The notes: generated from the letters alone by a model not told the origin. A stretch of DNA of 64,000 nt from CAIWHR01 sp963724975 (GCA_963724975.1 CAVRXB010000002.1:62001-126000), one strand, 5' to 3'; shown: positions 7,940 to 17,802, counted from the first letter of the stretch. Made by a program: numbers and translations.

Positions 7940-9277
7940 CTAGCGCGAGGCTGACGCCGTTGCTGCAGCCGGCGTGACGCGCCAGACGACGTTCCCTACG
8001 TCGTCCGCCACGAGAAGCGCTCCAGCGCGATCGATCGCCACGCCAACCGGCCTTCCGAGAGCTTCGCCGTCGGCATTGAGGAAACCGGTGAGCACCTCTT
8101 CAGGCATCCCGGACGGGCGCCCGTTCGCGAAAGGCACGAAGACCACCTTATAGCCGGCGGGTGGCCTGCGATTCCATGAGCCGTGCTCGCCGATGAACGC
8201 ACCTCCCGAAAAGCGGGCCGGCAGCAGCTTGCCGTCATAGAAGACGAGGCCCAGCGCCGCGACGTGCGATCCGAGCGCATAGTCCGGCCGGATCGCCGCG
8301 GCGACGAGATCCGGCCGCTGCGCTTTCACCCGCGTGTCGACGTTCTGCCCGTAATAACTGTACGGCCAGCCGTAGAAGGCGCCCTCTTGCACGGAAGTCA
8401 AATAGTCGGGGACGAGGTTGTTGCCGAGCTCGTCGCGTTCGTTGACGACAGTCCAGAGCGCACCGCTTTGCGGCTCCCAACTCAGCCCATTGGGGTTGCG
8501 AAGCCCCGACGCAAGGATTCGCGAACGGCCGGTTGCGAGCTCAATGTCGAGGATCGCGGCGCGGCGCTCTTCTTGCTCGATGCCGTTCTCGCTGACGTTG
8601 CTGTTGGAGCCCACCGTGACGTACAGGTGCTTGCCGTCGCGGCTTGCGATCAAATTCTTGGTCCAGTGATGGTTGATCGATCCGGCCGGAAGGTCCGCCA
8701 CTTTTTCGCCGGGCGTTGTGATCTCCGTCGCGCCGTCGCGGTACGGGAAGCGGAGGACGGCATCCGTATTCGCCACGTAGAGCCACTCACCAACAAGCGC
8801 CATGCCAAACGGTGAATTGAGCCCGCCGATGAACACGGTCCGCGTATTCGCGACGCCGCTACCGCCAGTATCGCGCAGCAGCGTGATCCGATTGGCGCTC
8901 GGCACTGCCGCGCCTGCGCGTCCCATCAGCGTTGTCATGAAAAACGCCCGAATCCCCTTGTTGTTCTCCGGCCTCGGCGGCGCATTGGTTTCGGCCACGA
9001 GCACGTCGCCGTTCGGCAGCGTGTAAAGCCACCGCGGGTGGTCGAGCCCTCTTGCAAACGCGCTTACCGCAAGGCCGTTCGCCGCGATGGGTTTGGCGTC
9101 GTCAGCCCATCCCTTCGCCGGTGCGACTTTGACTGTCGGTAACAGCGTCGCCTGCGGCGGCGGCAGCTTCGGTTCCGTTCCCACGCCCGGGTCCGGGCCG
9201 GTCGCCGGCTGACTGCACGCGGCGAGGCCCGCGACGATCGAAATGGCTATCGCAACCCAACTTGGTGATCGCTTCAT
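7940..9277 (-). CDS. Sorbosone dehydrogenase-family lipoprotein (PQQ-type beta-propeller)
   Basis: 445 residues. MKRSPSWVAIAISIVAGLAAC is a lipoprotein signal (lipobox LAAC). The mature part is a six-bladed propeller of the glucose/sorbosone dehydrogenase superfamily: DHPRWLYTLPNGDVLVAET, LNSPFGMALVGEWLYVANTD, SRDGKHLYVTVGSNSN, ASGLRNPNGLSWEP, GHSW-like FIGEHGSWNRRP and GRPVGVAID. Family members oxidise sugars with PQQ, but many lipoprotein homologs have no proven substrate. The ATG overlaps the stop of the SRPBCC gene (ATGA), and both are exported, so they probably act together in the periplasm. No PQQ synthesis genes are nearby. Confidence 0.82.
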   Translation of the reverse strand: MKRSPSWVAIAISIVAGLAACSQPATGPDPGVGTEPKLPPPQATLLPTVKVAPAKGWADDAKPIAANGLAVSAFARGLDHPRWLYTLPNGDVLVAETNAPPRPENNKGIRAFFMTTLMGRAGAAVPSANRITLLRDTGGSGVANTRTVFIGGLNSPFGMALVGEWLYVANTDAVLRFPYRDGATEITTPGEKVADLPAGSINHHWTKNLIASRDGKHLYVTVGSNSNVSENGIEQEERRAAILDIELATGRSRILASGLRNPNGLSWEPQSGALWTVVNERDELGNNLVPDYLTSVQEGAFYGWPYSYYGQNVDTRVKAQRPDLVAAAIRPDYALGSHVAALGLVFYDGKLLPARFSGGAFIGEHGSWNRRPPAGYKVVFVPFANGRPSGMPEEVLTGFLNADGEALGRPVGVAIDRAGALLVADDVGNVVWRVTPAAATASASR

Positions 9278-9852
9278 TGCTGCCTCGACGGAAGGCTGGC
9301 CGCCCGACGCGCACTTCGACGCAGAATTTCGGTCCGGATGTCGGCGAACTGCTTGCGCGTTTCCCCTCCGATCAGCGCGGGCCCGACAAGCGGAGGCACC
9401 CATGCTTTGGGGACGTAACGGCCGATATTGATGATGTGCGGCGTTCCGTCGACCTCGATGACGCGAGTGGTAAACGTCGATGACTCCAGATCGCCGCTGA
9501 TGTGGTGCGAGCGTATCTCGACCAGGGGAACGATCTCGACTTCGCGCACGTTGTCGAACGCAAAGCTGAGCAGACCGAGCGTCGCCTTCCCTTTTTGCCT
9601 GACCATGAGGATGCTGTCGCGGCGTCCTTCGATGCCGCTGTATTCAAGAGCGGAAATGAACCCGCTCATGTGGTCGTAGTCGGTCAGCACCTCCCAGATC
9701 ACCGGCAAGGGTGCGCGCACCGGGCAATCGACATCGACGAAGATCGTTTCCTTGTCTTTGCGAACCGCCACGACGATGTCCGCATCCGGCACGGCGGATT
9801 GCGCGATCGAGGCAACCGCACTGAACAAGAGCACCAGAAACCAACGCGCCAT
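9274..9852 (-). CDS. Exported SRPBCC/START-like protein
   Basis: 192 residues. Signal peptide MARWFLVLLFSAVASIAQSA, then a polyketide-cyclase/SRPBCC fold: IFVDVDCPVRAPLPVIWEVL, TDYDHMSGFISALEYS, LLSFAFDNVREVEIVP and the C-terminal helix GGETRKQFADIRTEIL. Such domains bind hydrophobic ligands in a deep cavity; the ligand is unknown here. Start supported by AAGGAG ten bases upstream. It is the first gene of a two-gene coupled unit with the sorbosone dehydrogenase-like lipoprotein. Confidence 0.75.
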   Translation of the reverse strand: MARWFLVLLFSAVASIAQSAVPDADIVVAVRKDKETIFVDVDCPVRAPLPVIWEVLTDYDHMSGFISALEYSGIEGRRDSILMVRQKGKATLGLLSFAFDNVREVEIVPLVEIRSHHISGDLESSTFTTRVIEVDGTPHIINIGRYVPKAWVPPLVGPALIGGETRKQFADIRTEILRRSARRAASLPSRQQ

Positions 9853-9970
9853 CGCCGCGCTCCTTTGCAGGGCGATTTTCGCGTGCGCCCGTGGCTGGCG
9901 CCAATGTCGAGTGGGCCGAAATCCGTGTAGGACGGCGACTTTCCGGCGGGGCCTGGCGTGAATGTCGTCG

Positions 9971-11057
9971 TCAGGCTTCGATACGCAGCCACGGGCCCCG
10001 GCACGGCGCATCGAACGAGAAGTGAAGAGTGGACGACTTGCAATCGAAAATCGCGCAGCTGATGGTGCGGATGTGGCGACCTTCCTCGTGCCGGCACAAC
10101 GCCGCACTGGCGCTGTCGCCATGACGCGCCATCAGCGACTTGATATCGTCGACGGCGAACGGCAACGTGAGAGCGCGCAGCGCGTGGTCGAGCGTTGCGA
10201 TCCGGGCACGCGACGTGCGGGCGCCAGTGTCATCCGGCGGTGCGAGATCCTGGCCGCGCAGGCGATCGCTGACGTAATGGTTGGTCCGGGCAACATATCC
10301 CGTGTCGCCCGGCTCCTCGGCAGTCTACCGCGTGATGTGCAAGCTCGATCGCGGCGACGGCACCGGTCGCGTCTCCGAGCAAGAGCGTTCCCCCACCCGC
10401 ATGCGGCGTCCGGAACACGAGACCGACAGCTTCGGCGACGGTCGCGCATTCGCGAAGGATCCGGGTCATCAGAAAGCTGCGCAGCCATCCTTCGCCGTGG
10501 TCGGCGGTACCGATTTGCGTATCGGCAACCGCGAGACCGTTCGTGTTGATGCCACCGGAATACGCGCCGGGCGCGCCAAGGCTGCCTACGCAAAGGATTC
10601 GCCGTCCGGACCATTCCGAATCCGCATGGCGGAAAACGTACTGCAGGTCGCCCTGCACGCCGCGCGCGTCCCGGTTCTTCACGACGACCGGGCCGTTCGC
10701 GCCACGCGGCGCGGCCCACGCTGTACACGAATCCGCCAGCGCCGGCAGCTCGGCCAGGTCGGCAATGACGTTGCTGTAGAGACATGCGAACAGCGCGTCG
10801 GCGGCAATGCCGAAGCCTTCGGCAATGCCCTGTACCTCGACGTAGCCGTCCGGATCGTTGTCACGCATGAAAGCGTGCTGAGCGTCGAGCCAGCCGATCA
10901 CTTTCGGCGCGGCGAGCGCCGGCCCGAGCTCGCGCAGCCGGCGCGTCACGGCAACGGTTACATCGGCGATCCGATCAGGATTGAGCTGCGCCTGCAGGCG
11001 GCCGCGGTCGTATGCGGAACCGCGAAGCTCCTGAATCAGGGCGCCGGGAGCAGGCAT
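9971..11057 (-). CDS. C45-family autoproteolytic acyltransferase/amidohydrolase, frameshifted
   Basis: Resembles acyl-coenzyme A:6-aminopenicillanate acyltransferases (peptidase family C45, Ntn hydrolases). The likely autoprocessing nucleophile is Cys111 in DSCTAW, followed after a short gap by VVVKNRD. The middle has SGGINTNGLAVADTQIG and LRECATVAEAV. Near 10320 the frame changes by one extra base: before it reads IELAHHAVD, after it GDTGYVARTNHYVSDRL and an orderly C-terminal domain ending CRGPWLRIEA at 9971. Restored length is about 360 residues, normal for the family. Substrate unknown; most bacterial homologs are uncharacterised. The adjacent indolepyruvate oxidoreductase gene starts upstream on the same strand. 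Confidence 0.75.
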
Positions 11058-11081
11058 GGGAGCGATGCCTGCGGCCCGTTA

Positions 11082-14000
11082 CTACGCCGCGACCTTGCTG
11101 CGCTCGCGGGGCGTCTGCGGTCGCGCGCCCCGGAACGCGGCGAGCAGTTCCGCTTCCTTCGCCTTCGCGGCCTTGAGATGCCGATCCTTGACGTGCCCGT
11201 AGCCGCGAATGTGTTCCGGAATCTGCGCAAGCTGCACCGCAAGGTCGTGGTTGTGCGGTGCGAGCGTTGCGACAATCTCATCGACGAGCGTCTCGTACTG
11301 CCCCGGCAATGCGCGTTCCATCCGCCGTTCTGCGGTGCGGCCGAACACGTCGAACGCCGTTCCGCGCAGGCCGCGCATTTTTGCAAGCACGCCGAAGGCG
11401 CCCATCATCCACGGGCCGTAGACGCTTTTCTTCGCTTCACCGGTGACCGGATCGGGCTTGTTGAACACGGGCGGCGCGAGATGGAACCGGAGCTTGTAGT
11501 CGCCGTCGAATTGCGCCGCGACCCGCTTTTGGAAATCGCCGTCGGTATAGAGTCGCGCGACTTCGTACTCGTCCTTCACGGCGAGCAGTTTGAAGTAGTA
11601 GCGCGCGACGGCTTCGGTCAACGCGGTCGCGCCGGGGACTTTCGTGCTCTCGGCGACGCGAACCTTGGTCACAAAGTCCGTGTATCGCGCAGCGAACGCG
11701 GCATCCTGGTAATCGGTAAGGAATTTGCGCCGGCGCTCCACCATCTCTTCGATCGATTCGGACAATCGCTGCGATTCGGGAACCGCCGATGGAATCGCCG
11801 CCGCCGATACGCGCGCCGGATCAACGGCCGCAAGCCGACCCCAGCGAAAGCTTTGCCGGTTCGACTCGACTGCCGCGCCGTTCAATTCGATCGCGCGGAT
11901 GATCGCCGCTTCGCTTATCGGCAGGAGCCCGCGCTGGTACGCATAGCCGACCATGAAGAGGTTGGTCGCGATCGAGTCGCCCATGAGGCCGGTCGCGAGC
12001 TTGGTGGCATCGAGGAATTCCGCGTCGCCGGGGCTTACGGCGTCCTCGATCTCGCGTTCCATCGAGCCGCGCGGAAACACGAGATCGGGGTCGCGCGTGA
12101 AGCCGGCGGGCATCACCAGCGCGGAGTTGACGAGCGCCTTGGTGACGCCTTTCTGCATCTTGGCGAGCTGCTCGTAGCCCACACCCGTCAGGATGTCGCA
12201 GGCGAGGATCAGTTTCGCTTCGCCGGCTGCGATCCGTGTCGCATGGATATCCTCGGGATTGTCGGCGATGCGCACATGCGAGACGACGGCGCCGTTCTTC
12301 TGCGCGAGCCCGGTCATGTCGAGCACGCTGCACCCCTTTCCCTCGAGATGCGCGGCCATTCCGAGGAGCGCGCCGATCGTAATGACGCCGGTGCCGCCGA
12401 TGCCGGTGACGACGATGCCGTACGGCGCGTGAGTCGGCGGCAGCACCGGGTCCGGCAACGCCGGAACCTCGCCGGCCTTCGCTTTCGCCGGCTTGCGCAG
12501 TCCGCCACCGACGACGGTGACGAAGCTCGGGCAGAAGCCGTTGACGCACGAGAAGTCCTTGTTGCACGAGCTCTGGTCGATCGTGCGCTTGCGGCCGAAT
12601 TCGGTCTCCACCGGCGCCACGGCGACGCAGTTCGATTTCACGCCGCAGTCGCCGCAGCCTTCGCAGACGAGCTCGTTGATGAAGACGCGCTTCGCCGGAT
12701 CCGGGTACTTGCCGCGCTTTCTCCGCCTGCGCTTTTCCGCCGCGCACGTCTGGTCGTAGAGCAGGATCGTGCAGCCTTCGGTGTCGCGCAGCGTCCGCTG
12801 GACGGCGTCGAGGTCATCGCGATGGTGAATCGCGATGTCGGAGGCGTAATAGCCCGATGGATACTTGTCCGGCTCGTCGGTGACGACGACGATCTTCGCA
12901 ACACGTTCGGCCGCGACCTGCTTCGCGATGTCGGCGGGCGTGAGCGGGCCGTCGAACGGCTGGCCCCCGGTCATGGCGACCGCGTCGTTGTAGAGGATCT
13001 TGTAGGTGATGTTCACGCCGGCGGCGACCGCGGCGCGAATCGCGAGGATCCCGCTGTGGTAGTACGTCCCGTCGCCGAGATTGGCGAAGATGTGCTTTTC
13101 CTTGGTGAACGGCGCCTGACCGATCCACGGAACGCCTTCGGCGCCCATGTGGGTATACGTTTCGGTGCGGCGGTTCATCCAGATCGCCATTACGTGACAG
13201 CCGATGCCCGCCGTCGCGCGGCTGCCTTCGGGCACATTGGTCGACGTGTTGTGCGGGCAGCCGGAGCAAAACCACGGCAGCCGCTCCAGCGTGATGCGGG
13301 GCTTCGCAAGAGCGGCTTCCTTCGCGTTGATCCAGTCGACGCGCGCTTTCAGCTTCTCCGATTGCCGGGGATGGAGGCCGAGGCGCTCGATGCGCTGCGC
13401 GATCACGCGCGCGATCATCGCGGGCGTGAGCTCGGACAGCGACGGCAGGAGCCAATCTCCGTGCGGGCGCGTCCATTCGCCTTTTTCGTCGAACTTGCCG
13501 ACCACCCGCGGGCGCACGTCGTCGCGCCAGTTGTAGAGCTGCTCCTTCAGCTGGTATTCGACGACCTGGCGCTTTTCCTCGACGACCAGGATTTCATCCA
13601 GGCCTTCGGCGAACTGGCGCACGCCTTCGGGCTCGAGCGGCCACGTCATCGCGATCTTGTAGACGCGGATGCCAATCTCGGCCGCGTCGGCTTCGGTGAT
13701 GCCGAGATCGTCTAGCGCCTGGCGGACGTCGAGATAACTCTTCCCGCTGGTAATGATGCCAAGGCGCGCGGGTTTGCCAGACCCGGGCGAATCGATGACG
13801 ATCTTGTTCAGCTGGTTCACGCGGCAATAGTGGAGCGCCGCGTAGACCTTGTAATTCTGCATCCGCGATTCGGTCTCGAGGAACCCGTCCGGCCAGCGGA
13901 TCGAAAGTCCATCCGGCGGCAGCGGAAAATCGTCGGGGATGACGATCTTGATCCGCTCGGGATCGATGTTGACCGACGCCGAGCTCTCGACGGTGTCGGC

Positions 14001-14630
14001 GACGCATTTGAAGCCGATCCACAAACCCGAGTAGCGTGACATCGCCCAGCCGTGCAACCCGAGATCCAGGATTTCCTGCACGGACGAGGGATAGAGCACC
14101 GGCATCATCGCCGCCGCGAACATGTGGTCCGACTGGTGCGGCAGCGTCGACGATTTCGCGCCGTGATCGTCGCCGGCGAGGACGAGCACGCCGCCGTGCT
14201 TCGAGGTGCCGGCGTGGTTCGCGTGCTTGAACACGTCGCCGCAGCGGTCTACCCCGGGGCCCTTGCCGTACCACATGGCGAATACGCCGTCGTACTTGGC
14301 GCCGGGATACAGGTTCACCTGCTGCGAGCCCCACAGCGATGTTGCGGCCAGATCCTCGTTCAATCCGGGCTGGAACTTGATGTGCGCGCGATCGAGGAAT
14401 TTCTGCGCTTTCCACATCGATTGGTCGAGTGCGCCGAGCGGCGAGCCGCGGTAGCCGGAGACGAAACCCGCCGTATTGAGTCCCGCAAGCGCATCGCGCT
14501 GACGCTGCAGGATGAGAAGTCGGACGAACGCCTGCGCTCCTGTCAGGAACACACGTCCGGATTCCAATGCGTATTTGTCGTCCAGCGAAACATCGCGCAG
14601 GACAGGGCTGGCTTGGGCAACTGAGGCCAT
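11082..14630 (-). CDS. Indolepyruvate ferredoxin oxidoreductase family protein (fused alpha/beta)
   Basis: 1182 residues. This large single-chain 2-oxoacid:ferredoxin oxidoreductase should decarboxylate aryl- or branched-chain pyruvates (from transaminated amino acids) to acyl-CoA. N-terminal pyrimidine-binding part: FVSGYRGSPLGALDQ and the acidic site GLNEDLAATSLWG. Thiamine diphosphate/metal region: FCSGCPHNTSTNVPEG and IFANLGDGTYYHSG. Iron-sulfur cysteines: VCEGCGDCGVKSNC plus SCNKDFSC. C-terminal gamma-type domain: VVTGIGGTGVITIGALLG. The length and domain order match the fused form common in Betaproteobacteria. Upstream lies a possible TAAAAT -10 element in a 233-base gap. A longer plus-strand frame overlaps it but is only antisense. 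Confidence 0.92.
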   Translation of the reverse strand: MASVAQASPVLRDVSLDDKYALESGRVFLTGAQAFVRLLILQRQRDALAGLNTAGFVSGYRGSPLGALDQSMWKAQKFLDRAHIKFQPGLNEDLAATSLWGSQQVNLYPGAKYDGVFAMWYGKGPGVDRCGDVFKHANHAGTSKHGGVLVLAGDDHGAKSSTLPHQSDHMFAAAMMPVLYPSSVQEILDLGLHGWAMSRYSGLWIGFKCVADTVESSASVNIDPERIKIVIPDDFPLPPDGLSIRWPDGFLETESRMQNYKVYAALHYCRVNQLNKIVIDSPGSGKPARLGIITSGKSYLDVRQALDDLGITEADAAEIGIRVYKIAMTWPLEPEGVRQFAEGLDEILVVEEKRQVVEYQLKEQLYNWRDDVRPRVVGKFDEKGEWTRPHGDWLLPSLSELTPAMIARVIAQRIERLGLHPRQSEKLKARVDWINAKEAALAKPRITLERLPWFCSGCPHNTSTNVPEGSRATAGIGCHVMAIWMNRRTETYTHMGAEGVPWIGQAPFTKEKHIFANLGDGTYYHSGILAIRAAVAAGVNITYKILYNDAVAMTGGQPFDGPLTPADIAKQVAAERVAKIVVVTDEPDKYPSGYYASDIAIHHRDDLDAVQRTLRDTEGCTILLYDQTCAAEKRRRRKRGKYPDPAKRVFINELVCEGCGDCGVKSNCVAVAPVETEFGRKRTIDQSSCNKDFSCVNGFCPSFVTVVGGGLRKPAKAKAGEVPALPDPVLPPTHAPYGIVVTGIGGTGVITIGALLGMAAHLEGKGCSVLDMTGLAQKNGAVVSHVRIADNPEDIHATRIAAGEAKLILACDILTGVGYEQLAKMQKGVTKALVNSALVMPAGFTRDPDLVFPRGSMEREIEDAVSPGDAEFLDATKLATGLMGDSIATNLFMVGYAYQRGLLPISEAAIIRAIELNGAAVESNRQSFRWGRLAAVDPARVSAAAIPSAVPESQRLSESIEEMVERRRKFLTDYQDAAFAARYTDFVTKVRVAESTKVPGATALTEAVARYYFKLLAVKDEYEVARLYTDGDFQKRVAAQFDGDYKLRFHLAPPVFNKPDPVTGEAKKSVYGPWMMGAFGVLAKMRGLRGTAFDVFGRTAERRMERALPGQYETLVDEIVATLAPHNHDLAVQLAQIPEHIRGYGHVKDRHLKAAKAKEAELLAAFRGARPQTPRERSKVAA

Positions 14631-14863
14631 CGGGTAATGCTCCGCAAAAATTTTGTTTTTGGGCCGCGCGAACGCCGGATGGGCGCCGCTACGCTCCCGT
14701 GGTCGCTTGTGTCAATCACGGGAATGGGCGCGCATTTTACCCGCGTTTCCGGCGGACAGGCTCCACAGTCTGCATCTTCTCCGATCCCTTTCTCGAGCAG
14801 GCGTTCCGCACGGACCGCGACCGACGGCCGGGCCTGACATGCTCCCGGGCGGCAGTACCCGGG

Positions 14864-15535
14864 TCAATCGACCGCGAACTGAAATTTCTCGTCCGCCACC
14901 TCGATCACATCGCCGTCTTTGACCCGCCGCGCCTCCTTGCCGGCCGGCTGGCCGTTCACGCGCGGGGCGCGGCGCCCTTCGACATGCACGAGAAAATAGC
15001 CATGGGGCCGCCGCACCAGCACCGCAGAACGGTGCGCGGGCTTGCCGAACCTGGCGACGACGCGGTCGAGCTCGATCGTCGTGCCGGCGCGCGGCCCAGT
15101 GAGCAGGTGCACGCGACCGTTGGGAAAGTTGATCCGCGTCGCGCGCGTGCGCGGCACGGGAAGCGCGCCGTCGTCCGCCATGCCGCTGTGTGCTTCGGCG
15201 ATCCCCCTGATCAGCATCGTGCGGTCGAGTTCGACTTCGGTCGCGGTCTTCAGATTGAGGTAGCGCAGGCTGAAAGCACCGAACTCGACGACGTCGCCAT
15301 GCCGCAGGATGCGCCGCGACATACGCGTGCCGTTGACGAAGGTGCCGTTGGCGCTCGCCAGGTCCTTGAGGATGTGGTCGTTGCCGACCGGCACGATCGT
15401 CGCCTGCTTGCGGCTCACCGACGGATCGTCGATGACGATCTGGTTGGTGGGATCGCGGCCGACGCCGATCCGATCCTTTTCGACGAAGCACTGGAACACG
15501 ACCGAACCGCCCGAGCTCAGGACCAGCTTCGCCAT
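14864..15535 (-). CDS. Protein with two FHA domains
   Basis: 223 residues, no signal or membrane segment. FHA domain 1 (about 20-95): DRIGVGRDPTNQIVIDDPSV, then SRKQA and DLASANGTFVNGTRM, with intact GR, S..K and NGT elements. FHA domain 2 (about 140-220) is degenerate: GPRAGTTIELDRVVARFGKP, RRPHGYFLVHV, PRVNGQPAG and RVKDGDVIEVADE. FHA domains bind phosphothreonine, so this is a likely target or adaptor of the neighbouring Hanks-type kinase. It starts 2 bases after the phosphatase stop, so the two form one operon. Confidence 0.85.
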   Translation of the reverse strand: MAKLVLSSGGSVVFQCFVEKDRIGVGRDPTNQIVIDDPSVSRKQATIVPVGNDHILKDLASANGTFVNGTRMSRRILRHGDVVEFGAFSLRYLNLKTATEVELDRTMLIRGIAEAHSGMADDGALPVPRTRATRINFPNGRVHLLTGPRAGTTIELDRVVARFGKPAHRSAVLVRRPHGYFLVHVEGRRAPRVNGQPAGKEARRVKDGDVIEVADEKFQFAVD

Positions 15536-15537
15536 CG

Positions 15538-16344
15538 TCAGTGCTGCCAGCCGAGCAATCGGCGTTGCCACCCGCGCGCCGCCGGAAACGGTTTCCGCAC
15601 ACGTACGACGATCGCGCTGATGTTGTCGTAGCCCCCGTTGTCCTTGGCGGCCTGCACGAGCAGGTGCGCGGCGAGGGGCAGATTGGCGTGGAGCTCCTGC
15701 AGGATCAGCTCGATGTCGGCGTCCTCCACCAGGTCGTTGAGGCCGTCGGAGCACAGGAGCACGATGTCACCCGGCACCGCGTCGACCTCGCGCACGTGCG
15801 CGGCAACCCGCTCCGCGACCCCAAGCGCCTGCGTCACCAGGCTGCGGTTGTGCGATCCGCCCGCCTCCGCGACCGAGATGAGCCCGACGTCGACCTCGTC
15901 GCGCAGAAGCGAATCGTCGCGAGTCATGAGCTGCAGCTTGCCCCCGCGCAATCGGTAGACGCGAGAGTCCCCGATGTGCCCGATCACGATCCGGTCGTCG
16001 TGGAATACCGCCAGGGCGAGGGTCGTTCCCATGCCGAGCTGTCCGGCATGGGCCCGTGCGGCGTCCCAGATTGCCAAATTGGCTTGGTTTATGCTCTCCT
16101 CGACGGCAAGCAGTGGGGAATGCTGGTCGCCGCCTGATCGCAGCTCGGGGAGGCGCTCCCGCAGTCCGGTAAGGACGATTTGTGCGGCCATGGCGCTGGC
16201 GACCTCGCCCGCCCGGTGGCCGCCCATGCCGTCGGCCACGGCGACGACCCCGAATTCCGGATCCATCGCGATGCAGTCCTCGTTGTATTGTCGGACGTTG
16301 CCCAGATCGGTTGCCGCCGCCGCTTCGATGAACTTGCGCGCCAT
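15538..16344 (-). CDS. PP2C-type serine/threonine phosphatase
   Basis: 268 residues, soluble. PPM/PP2C motifs in order: ATDLGNVRQYNEDC, VVAVADGMGGHRAG, GMGTTLALAVFHDDR, GHIGDSRVYRLRGG, VTQALG, LLCSDGLNDLVED and NGGYDNISAIVV. The metal-binding aspartates are all in place. It should reverse phosphorylation by the divergent kinase (as Stp/PppA do). ATG 16344 is chosen; an upstream TTG (16353) is less likely. Only 15 bases separate this start from the kinase start on the other strand. Confidence 0.92.
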   Translation of the reverse strand: MARKFIEAAAATDLGNVRQYNEDCIAMDPEFGVVAVADGMGGHRAGEVASAMAAQIVLTGLRERLPELRSGGDQHSPLLAVEESINQANLAIWDAARAHAGQLGMGTTLALAVFHDDRIVIGHIGDSRVYRLRGGKLQLMTRDDSLLRDEVDVGLISVAEAGGSHNRSLVTQALGVAERVAAHVREVDAVPGDIVLLCSDGLNDLVEDADIELILQELHANLPLAAHLLVQAAKDNGGYDNISAIVVRVRKPFPAARGWQRRLLGWQH

Positions 16345-16359
16345 GATGCCCAATATTTT

Positions 16360-17802
16360 ATGCGAGTCGAGCCGCTAGGTCGCTACGAGCTTCTCGAGGA
16401 GATCGGCCGCGGGGCGATGGGCGTGGTTTTCCGCGCCCGCGACCCGCTGATAGACCGCATCGTCGCCATCAAGACGATCAACGTGGGGCTATCACGGGTC
16501 GAGGCCGAGGCCTTCGAGAAGCGCTTCGACCGTGAAGCGCGTTCGGCGGGACGTCTCAACCACCCGAACATCGTCACCATCTACGACGTCGGCAAGAGCG
16601 GCGACGTGGCGTACTTCGCCATGGAGCTGCTCGAGGGGCAGTCGCTGCGCGACATCCTGGACTCCGGCGTCGTGCTGCCGCCCTCGACCATCGCCGACAT
16701 CGCGGCGCAGATCGCCGACGGGCTCGCGTCAGCGCACCAGGCGGGCGTCATACATTGCGACATCAAGCCCGCGAACGTCGTCGTGCTCGCAAGCGGGCTG
16801 GTGAAGATCACCGACTTCGGCATCGCGATGCTGCCGACCGGCTCGCGCTCGTTCATCGGCAGCATCGCCGGCTCGCCCAAGTACATCTCGCCCGAGCAGG
16901 TGGTGGGGCGCCCTGTCGACGCGCGCTCAGACGTGTTCTCGCTCGGCGCCGTGCTCTACGAGGTGCTGACCGGGGCGCCGCCGTTCGTGGGGACCGCGCT
17001 CGACGAGATTCTGCACAACGTGATCACCTTCACGCCGGAACCACCCACCAGCCGCAACCGCAATCTGCCTGCGGCGTTCGACGCGATCGTCGCGCGGGCG
17101 CTGGCCAAACATCCGGACAACCGTTACCAGAGCGCGCAGGAGATGTCCGCGGACCTGCGCGAGCTCGCTCTGGTGGGGCCGCGCGACGCGTTCGGCGCGG
17201 CGGTCGCGCAAACGCGCTCGGCGGCGCCGCAGCCGGGCGATTCGACCGTGGTGATCGATCCGTCAGCGGAGGGCGAGGCCGAGGATTCTGTGACGCCGGC
17301 GTTTGACGACGATCCCGCGGCGGCGCGCCTTGGATGGCGCAGCCGGCTCGTGCTCTATGCCATGCCAACGGCGCTACTGCTGGCGATCGCCGTATGGACA
17401 ACGTACTCCGCGCAGGCGCCTCGTCCGGTGCCGGTGACGGCGGTCGCGGCCCAGGACCCGCAGCGTGACACGCCGCCGGCCTCGGTTGCGCCGGTCACGG
17501 GCGAATCGCCGACGGACGCCAAGGGCGCTGGCGTGCCGGCCGCGGTCATGGCGACGCCGGCGCCTTCGGCCGCGCCAGCAGCGAAGCCGGTGGCGCTGGC
17601 TCGCCTGGGCTTCGCGGTGACGCCGTGGGGTGAGGTGTACATCGACGGGCGCAAGACGGGCATCTCGCCGCCGCTCAACGAGATCCGGCTGCCGCCGGGC
17701 AAACACACGATCGAGATCCGCAACACGACCTTCCAACCGCATCGCCAGACCGTCGACCTGCGCGCGGACGGCAGCGTGCGGATCAAGCACAAGTTCGAAT
17801 GA
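16360..17802 (+). CDS. Hanks-type serine/threonine kinase with C-terminal PEGA domain
   Basis: 480 residues. Kinase domain about 6-265: GRGAMGVVFRARDP (glycine loop), VAIKTIN (Lys), catalytic loop HCDIKPAN, DFGIAM and SPKYISPEQ. The Arg before the catalytic Asp is Cys, so this is a non-RD kinase. After an acidic linker comes one membrane helix (LYAMPTALLLAIAVWTTY, about 328-348), a Pro/Ala-rich stretch, and a PEGA domain (GEVYIDGRKTGISPPLNEI then LPPGKHTIEI) expected outside the membrane. No PASTA repeats. I see no Shine-Dalgarno before the ATG, and the intergenic gap to the phosphatase is only 15 bases. Its stop overlaps the TssQ-like start (ATGA). Confidence 0.9.
   Translation: MRVEPLGRYELLEEIGRGAMGVVFRARDPLIDRIVAIKTINVGLSRVEAEAFEKRFDREARSAGRLNHPNIVTIYDVGKSGDVAYFAMELLEGQSLRDILDSGVVLPPSTIADIAAQIADGLASAHQAGVIHCDIKPANVVVLASGLVKITDFGIAMLPTGSRSFIGSIAGSPKYISPEQVVGRPVDARSDVFSLGAVLYEVLTGAPPFVGTALDEILHNVITFTPEPPTSRNRNLPAAFDAIVARALAKHPDNRYQSAQEMSADLRELALVGPRDAFGAAVAQTRSAAPQPGDSTVVIDPSAEGEAEDSVTPAFDDDPAAARLGWRSRLVLYAMPTALLLAIAVWTTYSAQAPRPVPVTAVAAQDPQRDTPPASVAPVTGESPTDAKGAGVPAAVMATPAPSAAPAAKPVALARLGFAVTPWGEVYIDGRKTGISPPLNEIRLPPGKHTIEIRNTTFQPHRQTVDLRADGSVRIKHKFE

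Noticed and set aside
10281..13715. Long plus-strand open frame (about 1144 codons)
   Set aside because: It lies antisense to the indolepyruvate oxidoreductase gene, whose domains are all recognisable. The plus-strand product is Arg/His-rich with no family features, as expected from an antisense frame in GC-rich DNA.
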